Below are positions 12,228 to 21,796 of a DNA stretch of 64,000 nucleotides, piece by piece. Made by a program: the position numbers and the translations under genes. The stretch lies in NCBI RefSeq assembly GCF_001422885.1, contig NZ_LMMZ01000034.1, forward strand, positions 3,055 through 67,054, in the 5' to 3' direction. This DNA is from Methylobacterium sp. Leaf104. Lineage in GTDB: Bacteria; Pseudomonadota; Alphaproteobacteria; Rhizobiales; Beijerinckiaceae. Within the stretch, counting starts at the first letter, position 1, and every line of letters starts with the position of its first letter. The notes below the pieces were generated by a model that saw only the letters and a program-made list of their open reading frames with translations, was not told where the DNA came from and searched no databases.

Positions 12228-12440
12228 TCAGGGGGCCGATGTGGTCGGGCCGTTGCGGGAAATAAACTTCAGCAACGCCCAGTCCTGGCCCGCCAGGATG
12301 GGCCGGTCGGTGGTCGCGGAGCCAGCCAGGGTGCGGATCCGCTGCGTCCGTTCGCGGATCAGGGGATGGCTGCGCAGGAAGCTCGCGACGGCGCCATGGT
12401 CGCCATCCCTGAAGAGGTGCTCCAGGATGGACGCGGCGCT
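12228..12440 (-). pseudogene. Remnant of an M48-type metallopeptidase C-terminus
   Basis: The minus-strand frame ending at 12228 holds FLRSHPLIRERTQRIRTLAG followed by PILAGQDWALLKFI. This is the hallmark end of M48 peptidases (SHPL.. ER..RI, then a W-containing tail). The catalytic HExxH part is nowhere in the sequence, and the upstream frame is occupied by ybdD and low-complexity sequence. It is therefore read as a decayed fragment. A short functional protein using an in-frame start near 12551 cannot be excluded. Confidence 0.6.
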
Positions 12441-12504
12441 GCCAGCGCCACGAGTGGGCGCTGCCAGCTTGGATGATGCCCGCCGGGATGGCAGACGGAA
12501 CCGG

Positions 12505-12729
12505 TCAGCAGCAGCGGAAGCCGCTGCGGTTGCCGACGCCGAAACGGGCATTCTCCCGGTTCCGGAAGAATTCCCGCTCGCTCATGGGCTCCTGATCCGC
12601 ATGCGTCCTGCGGATATGGGCGGCATAGGCCTCGTAGTCGCCCTGCCCCACCATCAGACGGGCGCCGTCGCAGACGCATTTCGAGAAGGTCTTGAGACGG
12701 TCCCGCAACTCGGTCGACGACAGCGCCAT
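12505..12729 (-). CDS. ybdD: YbdD/YjiX family small protein, partner of CstA
   Basis: 74 residues of the YbdD/YjiX (DUF466) family, which is nearly always encoded directly after CstA/BtsT-type transporters. Diagnostic features are CVCDGARLMVGQGDYEAYAAH, the SEREFFRNRENARFG stretch and the Cys-rich end RCC. It starts at ATG 12729, only 5 bp after the cstA stop, so it belongs to the same operon. Its role is thought to be accessory to pyruvate/peptide uptake, but the biochemistry is not settled. Confidence 0.93.
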   Translation of the reverse strand: MALSSTELRDRLKTFSKCVCDGARLMVGQGDYEAYAAHIRRTHADQEPMSEREFFRNRENARFGVGNRSGFRCC

Positions 12730-12734
12730 GGGGC

Positions 12735-14801
12735 TTACTCCGCGGGAACGGCGGCCGGGCCGCCACTCTCCAGGGCGGTCCAGCGATCGGCCCGGTAAGC
12801 CTTCACGCAGGCCATGATGCCGAAGGTGGCGATGGCGAGCACGAGGCCGACGAACAGCACCGCGAGGGCCGCGTCGATCCGATCGTTGAAGACGATCTTG
12901 TGCATGTCGGCCATGTTCTTGGCCGGCGCCAGCACCTTGTTCTCGGCGATGGCGGCCGAGAAGCGGTCGGCATGGGAGAGGAAGCCGATCTTCGGGTCCG
13001 CCGAGAAGATCTTCTGCCAGCCCGCCGTCAGGGTACAGACGCAGAGCCAGACGGTGGGGATGATCGTGACGAAGGCGTAGCGCTCGCGCTTCATCTTGAA
13101 GATCACCACGGTGGCGAGCGTGAGGGCCACGGCAGCGAGCATCTGGTTGGAGATGCCGAACAGGGGCCAGAGGGTGTAGATGCCGCCGAGCGGATCGGTG
13201 ACGCCCTGGTAGAGGAAGTAGCCCCAGGCGCCGACGCACAGGGCGGTGGCCAGGATGCTGGGTGCCCAGGCGGTCGTGTCCTTGAACCGCGGCGAGACGA
13301 GGCCGAGCAGGTCCTGCAGCATGAAGCGCCCGGCGCGGGTGCCGGCGTCCACGGCCGTCAGGATGAACAGTGCCTCGAACAGGATGGCGAAGTGGTACCA
13401 GAACGCCATCATCGCCTTGCCGCCGATGGCCGAGGAGATGATGTGGGCCATGCCGACCGCGAGGGTCGGCGCGCCGCCGGCGCGGGAGATGATCGAGTGC
13501 TCGCCGACGTCCTTGGCCGTCTGGGCGATCTGCTCCGCCGTGATGGTGAAGGCGGGATCGAGCTTCGTGACCGCGGCGGCCGCGCTCTCCGGCGTCGTGC
13601 CGACGAGGCCGGCCGGCGAGTTCATGGTGAAGTAGATGCCCGGCTCGATCACGCTGGCGGAGACCAGGGCCATCACGGCCACGAAGCTCTCCATGAGCAT
13701 GCCGCCGTAGCCGATGAAACGGGCATCGGACTCACGGTCGATCAGCTTCGGCGTCGTGCCGGAGGAGATCAGGGCGTGGAAGCCCGAGACCGCGCCGCAG
13801 GCGATGGTGATGAACAGGAACGGGAACAGCGACCCGGCCCAGACCGGTCCGCTGCCGTCGACGAACTTGGTGACGGCCGGCATCTGCATGTGCGGGGCGA
13901 CGTAGGCGATGCCGAGCGCGAGGCCGATGATGGTGCCGATCTTGAGGAAGGTCGAGAGGTAGTCGCGCGGGGCGAGCAGGAGCCAGACCGGCAGGATCGA
14001 GGCGATGAAGCCGTAGCCGATCAGCAGCCAGCAGAGCTGGGTGCCGGTGAAGGTGAAGAACGGACCCCAGTACGGATCGGCGGCGACGTTGCCGCCGTAG
14101 ACGATCGCCAGCATCAGCAGCACGAAGCCGATGATCGAGACCTCGCCGACCTTCCCGGGCCGGATGTAGCGGGCGTAGAGGCCCATCAGCATCGCGATCG
14201 GGATCGTCGCCGCGACGGTGAAGGTGCCCCAGGGGCTCTCGGCCAGGGCCTTCACGACGATCATCGCCAGCACCGCCAGCAGGATGACCATGATCATGAA
14301 CGTACCAAAGAGGGCGATCACGCCCGGGATGGTGCCGAGCTCGGACCGGATCAACTCGCCCAGCGAGCGGCCGTCCCGGCGCATCGAGATGAAGAGGACC
14401 ATGAAGTCCTGCACGGCACCGGCCAGGACCACGCCTGCCAGGATCCAGAGGAGGCCCGGTAGGTAGCCCATCTGCGCGGCGAGCACGGGGCCGACGAGCG
14501 GCCCGGCGCCGGCGATGGCGGCGAAGTGGTGGCCGAACAGCACGTTGCGGTTGGTCGGGACGTAGTCGAGGCCGTCGTTGTGCACGTGGGCCGGGGTCTG
14601 GCGGCCGTTGTCGAGCCGCATGACCTTCGAGGAGATGAAGAGCGAATAGTAGCGGTAGGCGATCAGGTAGACGCACACCGCCGCCACGACGATCCAGAGG
14701 GCGTTGACCGTTTCGCCGCGCGTCGTCGCGACGATGGCGAGGGCGGCAGCCCCCAGCGCTCCCACGAGGGCCCAGGGCCCGTGCTTCGATACCGCACTCA
14801 T
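12735..14801 (-). CDS. cstA: CstA family transporter (pyruvate or peptide uptake)
   Basis: 688 residues of the CstA/BtsT family. E. coli members are a carbon-starvation peptide/pyruvate transporter and the pyruvate:H+ symporter BtsT. Family motifs: HNDGLDYVPTNRNVLFGHHFAAIAGAGPLVGPVLAAQMGYLPGLLW (split across TM3-4), GAVQDFMVLFISMRRDGRSLGEL, and LISSGTTPKLIDRESDARFIGYG. About 16 hydrophobic segments can be counted. It starts at ATG 14801. About 150 bp without a gene upstream contain an AT-rich patch (near 14860-14930) that probably holds the promoter. No two-component system lies beside it, unlike E. coli btsSR. Confidence 0.93.
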   Translation of the reverse strand: MSAVSKHGPWALVGALGAAALAIVATTRGETVNALWIVVAAVCVYLIAYRYYSLFISSKVMRLDNGRQTPAHVHNDGLDYVPTNRNVLFGHHFAAIAGAGPLVGPVLAAQMGYLPGLLWILAGVVLAGAVQDFMVLFISMRRDGRSLGELIRSELGTIPGVIALFGTFMIMVILLAVLAMIVVKALAESPWGTFTVAATIPIAMLMGLYARYIRPGKVGEVSIIGFVLLMLAIVYGGNVAADPYWGPFFTFTGTQLCWLLIGYGFIASILPVWLLLAPRDYLSTFLKIGTIIGLALGIAYVAPHMQMPAVTKFVDGSGPVWAGSLFPFLFITIACGAVSGFHALISSGTTPKLIDRESDARFIGYGGMLMESFVAVMALVSASVIEPGIYFTMNSPAGLVGTTPESAAAAVTKLDPAFTITAEQIAQTAKDVGEHSIISRAGGAPTLAVGMAHIISSAIGGKAMMAFWYHFAILFEALFILTAVDAGTRAGRFMLQDLLGLVSPRFKDTTAWAPSILATALCVGAWGYFLYQGVTDPLGGIYTLWPLFGISNQMLAAVALTLATVVIFKMKRERYAFVTIIPTVWLCVCTLTAGWQKIFSADPKIGFLSHADRFSAAIAENKVLAPAKNMADMHKIVFNDRIDAALAVLFVGLVLAIATFGIMACVKAYRADRWTALESGGPAAVPAE

Positions 14802-14957
14802 GACGTCTCGCTCCAGCGACCTGTCCTTGATGGCAGATCGTCAAGTGTGCTTCTCGCGCAAATTTTGCGGAAGAGCCAGAGGCGGGAGGTTTCAATCGTT
14901 AGGGTTTGAATAACACATCCGGGAATTGTAACCGGAGGTTGCAGGACCGGCCGATCG

Positions 14958-15590
14958 TCAGTCGAGTTCGATCACCCGGTTCGGCAGGGCGTCGACGGGC
15001 CTCGCCTCCCGCGGCAGCGGCCCGGACAGGATGGAGCCGACTTCAGCCACGACGGCGGTCAGTCCCGCCTCCGCCTCGCCGCTCCGCAGGGCCGCCAGCA
15101 GATTCCCGATCGCGCCGGCCCAGGCGGCTGGCGGGACGCGCGCGGCGACGCCGTGGTCCGCGACGATCTCGGCATGGCCCTCGGCCCGGGCCACGTAGAT
15201 CAGTACGCCGGTCCGCCCCACCGTCCGGCTGAGACCCCGGGTCGTGAACTCGCGCAGGGCCTGCTCGTGCGCCCGGTCGCGGCGGATCGCCCGCGGCACC
15301 AGGGCCATCCGAACGCGGGCATGGAGACCCGCGAGCAGCGCCAGCAGGACCACGGCGACCTGCGTCAGGGCGATCGCGGCGGCGCTCCAGGGGGTCAGCA
15401 CGATGAGCGGCCATGGGACGGCGAGGCCGGCGGCAAGCGCCAGCAGCAGCGGCGCCGAGCGGTAGAGCCCGGCGCGGGCGGCGACCAGCACCACGATCTC
15501 GCCCGCCGTCTCGGTCTCGGCCCGGCGAATCGCCTCTCCGATCCGCGTCCGCGCCGCCGGGTCCAAGAAGGGACGCCGTTCACCAGTCAC
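14958..15590 (-). CDS. TPM-domain membrane protein
   Basis: 210 residues from GTG 15588-15590, whose beginning overlaps the end of the preceding TPM gene by 11 bp. It opens directly into a TPM-like fold (FLDPAARTRIGEAIRRAETETAGEIVVLVAARAG). Two hydrophobic segments follow (PLLLALAAGLAVPWPLIVLTPW and AIALTQVAVVLLALLAGLHA), then the second half of the domain (RAHEQALREFTTRGLSRTVGRTGVLIYVARAEGHAEIVADHGVA). A hydrophobic insertion inside a TPM domain is typical of the second TPM protein next to LemA in alphaproteobacteria. Function unknown; envelope homeostasis is a guess from context. Confidence 0.8.
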   Translation of the reverse strand: MTGERRPFLDPAARTRIGEAIRRAETETAGEIVVLVAARAGLYRSAPLLLALAAGLAVPWPLIVLTPWSAAAIALTQVAVVLLALLAGLHARVRMALVPRAIRRDRAHEQALREFTTRGLSRTVGRTGVLIYVARAEGHAEIVADHGVAARVPPAAWAGAIGNLLAALRSGEAEAGLTAVVAEVGSILSGPLPREARPVDALPNRVIELD

Positions 15591-16410
15591 CGGACGCCCC
15601 TCCCCCACCCGACGAGCCACCACCGCCGGAGAATCCGCCGCCACCGGAAAAGCCGCTGTCGAAGCCGCCCGAGACGCCGCCGCTCCAGCCACCCGAGGAC
15701 GGTCCCGGCAGGACGATGAATCCGCCTCCGCCGCCCCGTCGCCCCCGGTTCATCCGGTAGACGACGAACAGGACGATGAAGAACAGGACGATGAAGATGA
15801 CCACCTGTCCGGGATCGGCCTCGTCGCTGCGTATCTCAGCCTTGCGATGCCATTCCTCGGCGTCGCCAGCGAGGATGGACAGCATCGCGTCGATGCCCGC
15901 GTTGATGCCGCCGGCGAAGTCGCCCGTCTTGAAACGCGGCGTGATCGCGGTGGTGATGATCACCTTGGTGAGGGCGTCGGTCAGGGCGCCCTCGAGCCCG
16001 TAGCCGACCTCGATCCGGACCTTGCGCTCCGCCGGGGCGACGAGGAGCAATGCGCCGTTGTTGGTCTTGGCCTGCCCGAGCTTCCAGGTGCGGAACAGGC
16101 GGTTGGCGTAGTCCTCCACGGTTCGGTCCTGCAAGCCTGGCACCGTCGCGACCACGACCTGGTCCGAGGTCCTGTCCTCATAGGCCTTCAGCTTGGCCTC
16201 CAGCGCCGCCCGCTCGTCGGGTTTCAGGATGCCGGCGGCATCGACGACCCGACCCGTCAGGGCCGGGAAGGTGGGCTCGGCGGCACGGGCCTCAACGCCA
16301 GTGAGGCCGAAGGTCAGCCAGAGCCCCAGGAGCAGGCCCGCCATGGACAGCCGGACGGGGTGTAGCCGGCCCGACGGCGTTCCGAGGCGTCCCGCGCGCG
16401 GACGGCCCAT
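15580..16410 (-). CDS. YgcG-like TPM-domain protein with glycine-rich tail
   Basis: 276 residues. A signal peptide or anchor (MAGLLLGLWLTFGLTGVEARA) is followed by a TPM domain (ALTGRVVDAAGILKPDERAALE, then QVVVATVPGLQDRTVEDYANRLFRTWKLG, then NNGALLLVAPAERKVRIEVGYGLEG). A membrane segment (VVIFIVLFFIVLFVVYRM) and a C-terminal run of about 60 mostly Gly/Ser residues complete it. This is the standard YgcG layout. The start at 16410 is 6 bp after the lemA stop; ATG 16344 just before the hydrophobic stretch is an alternative. With LemA upstream and another TPM protein downstream it forms a three-gene operon. Confidence 0.9.
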   Translation of the reverse strand: MGRPRAGRLGTPSGRLHPVRLSMAGLLLGLWLTFGLTGVEARAAEPTFPALTGRVVDAAGILKPDERAALEAKLKAYEDRTSDQVVVATVPGLQDRTVEDYANRLFRTWKLGQAKTNNGALLLVAPAERKVRIEVGYGLEGALTDALTKVIITTAITPRFKTGDFAGGINAGIDAMLSILAGDAEEWHRKAEIRSDEADPGQVVIFIVLFFIVLFVVYRMNRGRRGGGGGFIVLPGPSSGGWSGGVSGGFDSGFSGGGGFSGGGGSSGGGGASGDW

Positions 16411-16416
16411 GGCGAA

Positions 16417-17055
16417 CTAGAGCTTCACGTTCGGCGGGCGCTCGGAATTGGGCGTCGCCGTGAAGGTCTCCATCGGCTTCGCCTCCGGATAGAACCATGC
16501 CGCGATCCAGCGTCCGGGAATGGTGCGGACCTCGGTATTGTAGTCCTGGACGGCCGCGATGTAATCCCGGCGCGCGACGGCGATCCGATTCTCGGTGCCT
16601 TCGAGCTGCGATTGCAGGGCGAGGAAGTTCTGGTTCGACTTGATGTCGGGGTAGCGCTCCACCGTGACGAGCAGGCGGCCGAGGGCGCCGGAGAGCTGGT
16701 TCTGGGCGTCCTGGAATTCCTTGAACTTCTGCGGATCGCTGACCGTGGAGGCATCGACCTTGACGCTGGAGGCCTTGGCCCGCGCCTCGGTGACGCCGAT
16801 CAGCACGTCCTTTTCCTGCTGGGCGTAGCCCTTCACCGTCTCGACGAGGTTCGGGATCAGGTCGGCCCGGCGCTGGTACTGGTTCTGCACCTCGCTCCAG
16901 GAGGACTTAGCCCGCTCCTCCAGGGTCGGGACCCGGTTGATGGCGCCGCAGCCGGTCAGGGTCGTCCCCAGAGCGAGGGCGGCGACCGCGATCCGCGCCC
17001 GGCCGAGCCAAGTCCTGATCGGCCCCGCCGCCGGGGTGACGACACCTGAACGCAT
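16417..17055 (-). CDS. lemA: LemA family lipoprotein
   Basis: 212 residues. A lipoprotein signal (ALALGTTLTGCGAINR, with the lipidated Cys in LTGC) is followed by the helical LemA domain: SSWSEVQNQYQRRADLIPNLVETVKGYA, then ENRIAVARRDYIAAVQDYNTEVRTIPG. LemA proteins are membrane-attached four-helix proteins of unclear function, commonly encoded with TPM proteins as seen here. The ATG at 17055 is chosen because the signal sequence begins there; the longer frame upstream is not family-like. First gene of the operon 17055-14958. Confidence 0.93.
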   Translation of the reverse strand: MRSGVVTPAAGPIRTWLGRARIAVAALALGTTLTGCGAINRVPTLEERAKSSWSEVQNQYQRRADLIPNLVETVKGYAQQEKDVLIGVTEARAKASSVKVDASTVSDPQKFKEFQDAQNQLSGALGRLLVTVERYPDIKSNQNFLALQSQLEGTENRIAVARRDYIAAVQDYNTEVRTIPGRWIAAWFYPEAKPMETFTATPNSERPPNVKL

Positions 17056-17318
17056 GTTGGACTCCTCGGCAGCGGAACGGCACCCGTGTTCGATCCCCGG
17101 GCGCCGCGTGATGACACATAGGTGCGCGCCCGCTGCGATAAAGGCGCGCGGCGAAAAACTTGGCCGCAGGAGACGCCCTGACCGCGAGAGACGGCATGGT
17201 GGGAAGACGGCTTGGCCGCCGGGGAAAACCCAATCGAAAGCGGGTCGCCCCCGGTTTGCACCGGAGGCAGGCCGCGCGCCGGTTGACAAGCCGGGAACGA
17301 TCGGTCGCTTTACCCGCC

Positions 17319-17636
17319 ATGGACGAAATGCCCCGCCCATCGCCCGAGAAGCCGCGGGTTTCAATCACCTACTGCACGCAGTGCCAATGGCTGCTGCGAG
17401 CGGGATGGATGGCGCAGGAACTCCTCTCCACCTTTCGGGACGATCTCGGTGAGGTGGCGCTTGTTCCCGGCACCGGCGGCGTCTTCGTGATCCGGTGCGG
17501 ACCGGACCTGATCTGGGATCGGACGCGCGACGGCGGTTTTCCCGACGTGAAGGTGTTGAAGCAGCGGGTGCGGGACCAACTCGCTCCCGGCCGCGACCTC
17601 GGCCATATCGATCGTTCGGGCGTCGACCGTCCATGA
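17319..17636 (+). CDS. SelT/SelW/SelH-like (Rdx family) redox protein
   Basis: 105 residues. The thioredoxin-like Rdx fold begins VSITYCTQCQWLLRAGWMAQELLSTF. The CxxC motif (CTQC) replaces the Cys-Sec of eukaryotic selenoprotein W, and the second conserved stretch is GGVFVIRCGPDLIWDRTRDGGFPDVKVLKQRVRD. Such proteins are thought to be thiol redox factors; the partner is unknown. The start is ATG 17319. The stop TGA overlaps the ATG of the sensor kinase (ATGA at 17633-17636), a tight coupling that suggests a functional link. Confidence 0.9.
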   Translation: MDEMPRPSPEKPRVSITYCTQCQWLLRAGWMAQELLSTFRDDLGEVALVPGTGGVFVIRCGPDLIWDRTRDGGFPDVKVLKQRVRDQLAPGRDLGHIDRSGVDRP

Positions 17637-19858
17637 ACAGCCCGCCACGCGGAGAATCCACGACCGGGCGCCGCACGGGGCGTCGGTGGTGGAGGCCAAG
17701 GTCGCTCGCCTCGGCCTACGCCCATATCCGCCAACGGGGATTCTCGACGCAGGTCTACCTCGTCGCCCTGGTGGTGGCGCTGATCGGTCCGGGTCTGATC
17801 TTCACGGCGATCCTTCTTGTCCGATACGCCGGAACGGAGCGGGCCCGTTTCGAGCAGGATGCTCGCGAGAACGTGCGGGGCATCGCCCTGTCCGTCGATC
17901 GCGACACCGCCGGGCTCGTCTCGGTGCTGCAGACCCTGGCGACGTCGCCGCGACTGAAGGATGGCGAGTTCGACAACTTCGACGCCCAGGCCCGCCTGGT
18001 GCGCGATGCCGTCGGCCTCGACATCCTCCTGCGGCGTCCGGATGGGCAGCAGGTCGTGAACACGGCGGTTCCGCGCGGCGCGCCCCTGCCGCGCAGCGGG
18101 CTGCCGTTCGACCGCGAGATCGCATCGGGAAGTCAGCGCGCGGTGGTTTCCGGATACGTCAAGGGCATGAAGCCGACCGAGGCGACCTACGCGGTGGCCG
18201 TGCCGGTGCTCGGCGAGGGCGGCATCAGCCACATCCTCAGCTTCACCGTGCCGATCAGCCGTCTCGAGAGCCTCGTCGCCCGGGAAGCCGTCGAGGGCTG
18301 GATCACCGGGCTCTCCGACCGGGATGGGATCATCCTGTCGCGGGTGCCCGATCCGGACGCCCTCATCGGCGCGCAGCAACCCGCGACCCTGCGGCAGTAT
18401 CAGACCGCGACGCCGAACGTCTGGGAGGGCAAGGACCGGCGCCTGAAGGCCGTGACCGTCGTCGAGGCGCGCTCGCGCCTGACCGGCTGGACGGCAGCCG
18501 CCATCATCCCTCAGGCCCTGGTGGAAGCGCGCCTGCGCAACTGGATCTGGGCCTTCTGCGGCTTCGGGCTCCTCGTGCTGGCGACCTCGTCCATCCTCGC
18601 CGTCCATCTGTGGTCGCGAGTCTCGCAACCCCTGCGCCGGCTCGCGGCGACAGGTCCGGCCCTCGCGCGGGGCGAGGTCATTCCCCGGATCACCTCGCCC
18701 ATCCACGAGATCCGCCGTCTCGGGGACGTGCTCGCGGATGCCTCGCTGCGCCTGCGCCTGCGTAGCGACGAGCGCGACCGCGCCCTGGCCGAGACGGAGC
18801 GGGGCCTGAGTGCCCTGCGCGAGAGCGAAGCCCGGTTCCGGCACATGGCCGATTCCGCGCCGGCCCTGATTTGGATGACGGACGAGACGGCGCAGATCAG
18901 CTTCGCCAACATGCATTTCGACCACATGTTCGGCCTCCATACGGCGGCGGAACTCACGGGCGAGGATTGGCGCCGCGTCATCTTCGCTGAGGATTACGAG
19001 ACCTTCGCGGCGCGCTTCCGGGATGCCTTCGCGGCCCGGGTGCCCTTCCAGGCCGATGTCCGCGTGATCGACCGGGACGGCGTGGTCCGCTGGATCCGCT
19101 GCGAGGGCGTGCCGCGTACGGACGATACCGGCAATTTCCTCGGCTATACCGGGTGCAACGTCGACATCACCGATGCCAAGCGCGCCGCGGAGCACCAGCA
19201 ACTGCTCATTCACGAGCTCAATCATCGCGTCAAGAACACCCTGGCGACGGTTCAGTCGATCGCCGGGCAGTCCTTGCGCCGCCTGGAGGGACCGGAGGCC
19301 GGTGCGGCCCGGGCCGCCTTCGAGGCCCGCCTGCTGGCCCTCGCCCGGGTCCACAACGTCCTGACCCGCGAGAGCTGGGACGGGGCCGAGCTCGGAAACG
19401 TCGTGGCCGACGCCATCGCGCCGCTGGACGCGACGGAGGGGCAGCGCTCGCGCTTCCTCGTGTCCGGTCCTGCCCTCCGCCTGCCGCCGCGTCTCGCCCT
19501 CTCGATCGCCATGGCGCTGCACGAACTCGGCACCAACGCGGTGAAGTACGGGTCCCTCTCGCAGGAGGGGGGAACCGTGACGATCGCCTGGTCGGTGGAG
19601 CGCCAGGCGGAGACCCGGCTGATCCTGCGCTGGAGCGAGGACGGGGGGCCGCCCGTCGTCCCGCCGAACCGGACCGGTTTCGGGTCTCGCCTGATCGAGC
19701 GCAGCCTAGCCCGGGAGCTCGACGGCGAGGTCCAGCTGCTGTTCGCGACGGCGGGGGTCGTCTGCACCATCGAGGCGCCGGTGCCGCCGCCGACCCTCCT
19801 GGAGCGGAAGGCCGACCTCATCGGTCCGCGCGAGGTCGCGCTGTCGCGCTCGGCCTGA
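17633..19858 (+). CDS. HWE-family sensor histidine kinase with periplasmic sensor, HAMP and PAS domains
   Basis: 741 residues. TM1 (VYLVALVVALIGPGLIFTAILLV, about 40-62) and TM2 (about 302-325) enclose a roughly 240-residue periplasmic sensor. HAMP (RVSQPLRRLAATGPALARGEV) and one PAS domain (about 395-515, FRHMADSAPALIWMTDE) follow. The kinase core has the H-box HELNHRVKNTLATVQSIAG with the phospho-acceptor His near residue 526, the HWE-type N-box ALHELGTNAVKYG, and a G-box region near TGFGSRLIE. HWE kinases of Hyphomicrobiales often feed the PhyR general stress response, but this gene has no receiver gene beside it. It overlaps the SelW-like gene by 4 bp. Confidence 0.92.
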   Translation: MNSPPRGESTTGRRTGRRWWRPRSLASAYAHIRQRGFSTQVYLVALVVALIGPGLIFTAILLVRYAGTERARFEQDARENVRGIALSVDRDTAGLVSVLQTLATSPRLKDGEFDNFDAQARLVRDAVGLDILLRRPDGQQVVNTAVPRGAPLPRSGLPFDREIASGSQRAVVSGYVKGMKPTEATYAVAVPVLGEGGISHILSFTVPISRLESLVAREAVEGWITGLSDRDGIILSRVPDPDALIGAQQPATLRQYQTATPNVWEGKDRRLKAVTVVEARSRLTGWTAAAIIPQALVEARLRNWIWAFCGFGLLVLATSSILAVHLWSRVSQPLRRLAATGPALARGEVIPRITSPIHEIRRLGDVLADASLRLRLRSDERDRALAETERGLSALRESEARFRHMADSAPALIWMTDETAQISFANMHFDHMFGLHTAAELTGEDWRRVIFAEDYETFAARFRDAFAARVPFQADVRVIDRDGVVRWIRCEGVPRTDDTGNFLGYTGCNVDITDAKRAAEHQQLLIHELNHRVKNTLATVQSIAGQSLRRLEGPEAGAARAAFEARLLALARVHNVLTRESWDGAELGNVVADAIAPLDATEGQRSRFLVSGPALRLPPRLALSIAMALHELGTNAVKYGSLSQEGGTVTIAWSVERQAETRLILRWSEDGGPPVVPPNRTGFGSRLIERSLARELDGEVQLLFATAGVVCTIEAPVPPPTLLERKADLIGPREVALSRSA

Positions 19859-20375
19859 TCCGCGGTCCGCGATTCCCGCATACAGCCCGGAGGAGGTCTG
19901 CGTTCCGCGGACGGCGTGGGCGCTTCGGAGCGCGAAATGAGCGATTTCAGCTCAATTCAGGGAAAGGCTCGGTCCGGTGAGGAATGGGCAATCTCGGTTT
20001 AAACCTGACAATCCCCGAGTGGGATCGCCCAATCGGCCGACATCGACGTCGGTTCGAGACGGTGACGCAGTCGACGGTCGAGACTTGGGACCGAATGCGG
20101 ATCGCGAAATTTTGATCCGTAAGCACTCCCTCAGGATTCGAGGGCTGAAATTTTCAGGTCGAAATCTTGAGCCGGTGCGGCTCTATTCGTCCAGATGAGG
20201 GGTAAATGACAAGCACCGATTGTGCCCCTGGGACTGCGGATTGTTTGCGCTGCATCGAATTTCGGGTGCGCGATTTCGCGTGGCGTCTTGCTGGGGCGCC
20301 GATGTGAGCCCGAATAAGGATACTTTAATGGAAGACCGGTAGATCACATCGCTACGCCCTACAGGATCAATCGCG
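19859..20375 (+). other. Gene-free region between the sensor kinase and the chemoreceptor
   Basis: No convincing coding frame was found on either strand. Base composition is visibly less GC-rich than in the flanking genes, with AT-rich patches near 20110-20170 and 20200-20345, where the chemoreceptor promoter probably lies. I see no clear terminator, repeat or RNA gene. Confidence 0.5.
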
Positions 20376-21749
20376 ATGCTCGGCCTCCCCTTCGCCCGTT
20401 CCACCCCGAAGCCGTCCGCCATCGACGCCGCGCCCGACACCATCCAGGCCGGCGACGAAGCACGGCTCGTGCAAGCGGTCGAATCGCTGATGGCGAGCCA
20501 GTCCCTCGCCGCCGTCGAGCTCCCCGCGGGGGCCCTGCGGGCCGCGATCGAACGGCTGCACGCGAACCGCGAAGCCGAGCTGCTGCGCAGCCTCGGCAGC
20601 ACCGCTTCCGTCGCCCGCGAGGCTTCCGAGGCAGCCACCAATACCGGCTGGATGACCTACGATGTCGGCGAGGTGGCGAGCGCCACCCAGACGATCGCCG
20701 GCGCCACCGAGGAAATGGCGGCCTCCGTGGCGGAGGTGGCCCAGACCTCCGAGACCGTCGTGGCCGTGGCGCAGGGCGCCCTCGCGGAGACTCAGGCCTG
20801 CATCCAGGACGCGCAGAAGGCGCGCACGGCGATGCACGAGATCGACACTCGCACCTCGCAGATCTCGGACCGCGTCGTGGTCCTCGAACGCGCCATCGCC
20901 CAGATCGAGGTGATGGCCACCACCATCGCGGCGATCTCGGCCCAGACGAACCTCCTCGCCCTCAACGCCACCATCGAGGCCGCCCGGGCCGGCGAGGCCG
21001 GCCGCGGCTTCTCCGTCGTGGCCGCCGAGGTGAAGTCGCTCTCCGCCCAGACCGCCAAGTCCACCGGTGAGATCCGCGGGCTCCTGAGCACCCTCACCGC
21101 CGAGATGGGCGCGATCTCCGAAGCCGTGCACGAGAGCCGCAGCGCCGTCACCACGGGCCGCACTATCGTCGATCACCTCGAGCACCGCATCGTCGAGACC
21201 AACGCCCGCATCGCGCAGGCGAGCGACCTCAACCAGGCCATTTCCCAGATGCTCGGCCAGCAGCGCGCGGCGACCTCGGAGATCTCCACCAGCGTCCAGA
21301 ACATCGCCGCCAAGGCCTCCAAAACCCACGAGGAGATCGAGAAGATCACCAGCCGCCTCGTGCGCGCCGAGGCCACCGGCCAGACGGCCCTGAACGCCAA
21401 TGCGCGCGACGTACCGCTCTATGCCCTGGTGCGCCTGCCGGCCGACATCGGCGCCTGGAAGCGGAGGCTCGCGCGCGTCCTCGTCGGCATGGCGCAGCCC
21501 GACCCGGCCCTGGCGAGCCTGTCGGGGCAGCCCGGCCGCAGCCTCAGGGCCGACCTCGCCGGTACGGCCCCCGCCGCCCATCCGGCCTTCGCCCGCCTCG
21601 CGGCCGCGGAAACCAAGGCCGTCGCCGAGGCCAACCGGATGCTGGAAGCCCTCAAGGCGAACAACTGGGACGTCGGAACGCCGGCTTACCAGGCCGCCGC
21701 CGAGGCCATGAAGGAAATGCTGACGGCCGCCAAGGAGATCACCGGCTGA
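20376..21749 (+). CDS. Soluble methyl-accepting chemotaxis protein
   Basis: 457 residues with no membrane segment, so a cytoplasmic chemoreceptor. The signalling domain covers roughly 90-340 and contains the conserved hairpin tip around [31 protein letters not shown] (split), at about residues 187-218, which contacts CheA/CheW. The last 110 residues resemble a chemoreceptor zinc-binding (CZB) domain in spacing ([19 protein letters not shown], then [25 protein letters not shown]). The first His ligand of that family appears to be replaced, so metal binding is doubtful. No other chemotaxis gene lies nearby. Confidence 0.9.
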   Translation: MLGLPFARSTPKPSAIDAAPDTIQAGDEARLVQAVESLMASQSLAAVELPAGALRAAIERLHANREAELLRSLGSTASVAREASEAATNTGWMTYDVGEVASATQTIAGATEEMAASVAEVAQTSETVVAVAQGALAETQACIQDAQKARTAMHEIDTRTSQISDRVVVLERAIAQIEVMATTIAAISAQTNLLALNATIEAARAGEAGRGFSVVAAEVKSLSAQTAKSTGEIRGLLSTLTAEMGAISEAVHESRSAVTTGRTIVDHLEHRIVETNARIAQASDLNQAISQMLGQQRAATSEISTSVQNIAAKASKTHEEIEKITSRLVRAEATGQTALNANARDVPLYALVRLPADIGAWKRRLARVLVGMAQPDPALASLSGQPGRSLRADLAGTAPAAHPAFARLAAAETKAVAEANRMLEALKANNWDVGTPAYQAAAEAMKEMLTAAKEITG

Positions 21750-21796
21750 GGAGTACGGCAGCCGCCGGCAAATCCGTCGCAGGAAGGCGGGCGCCC

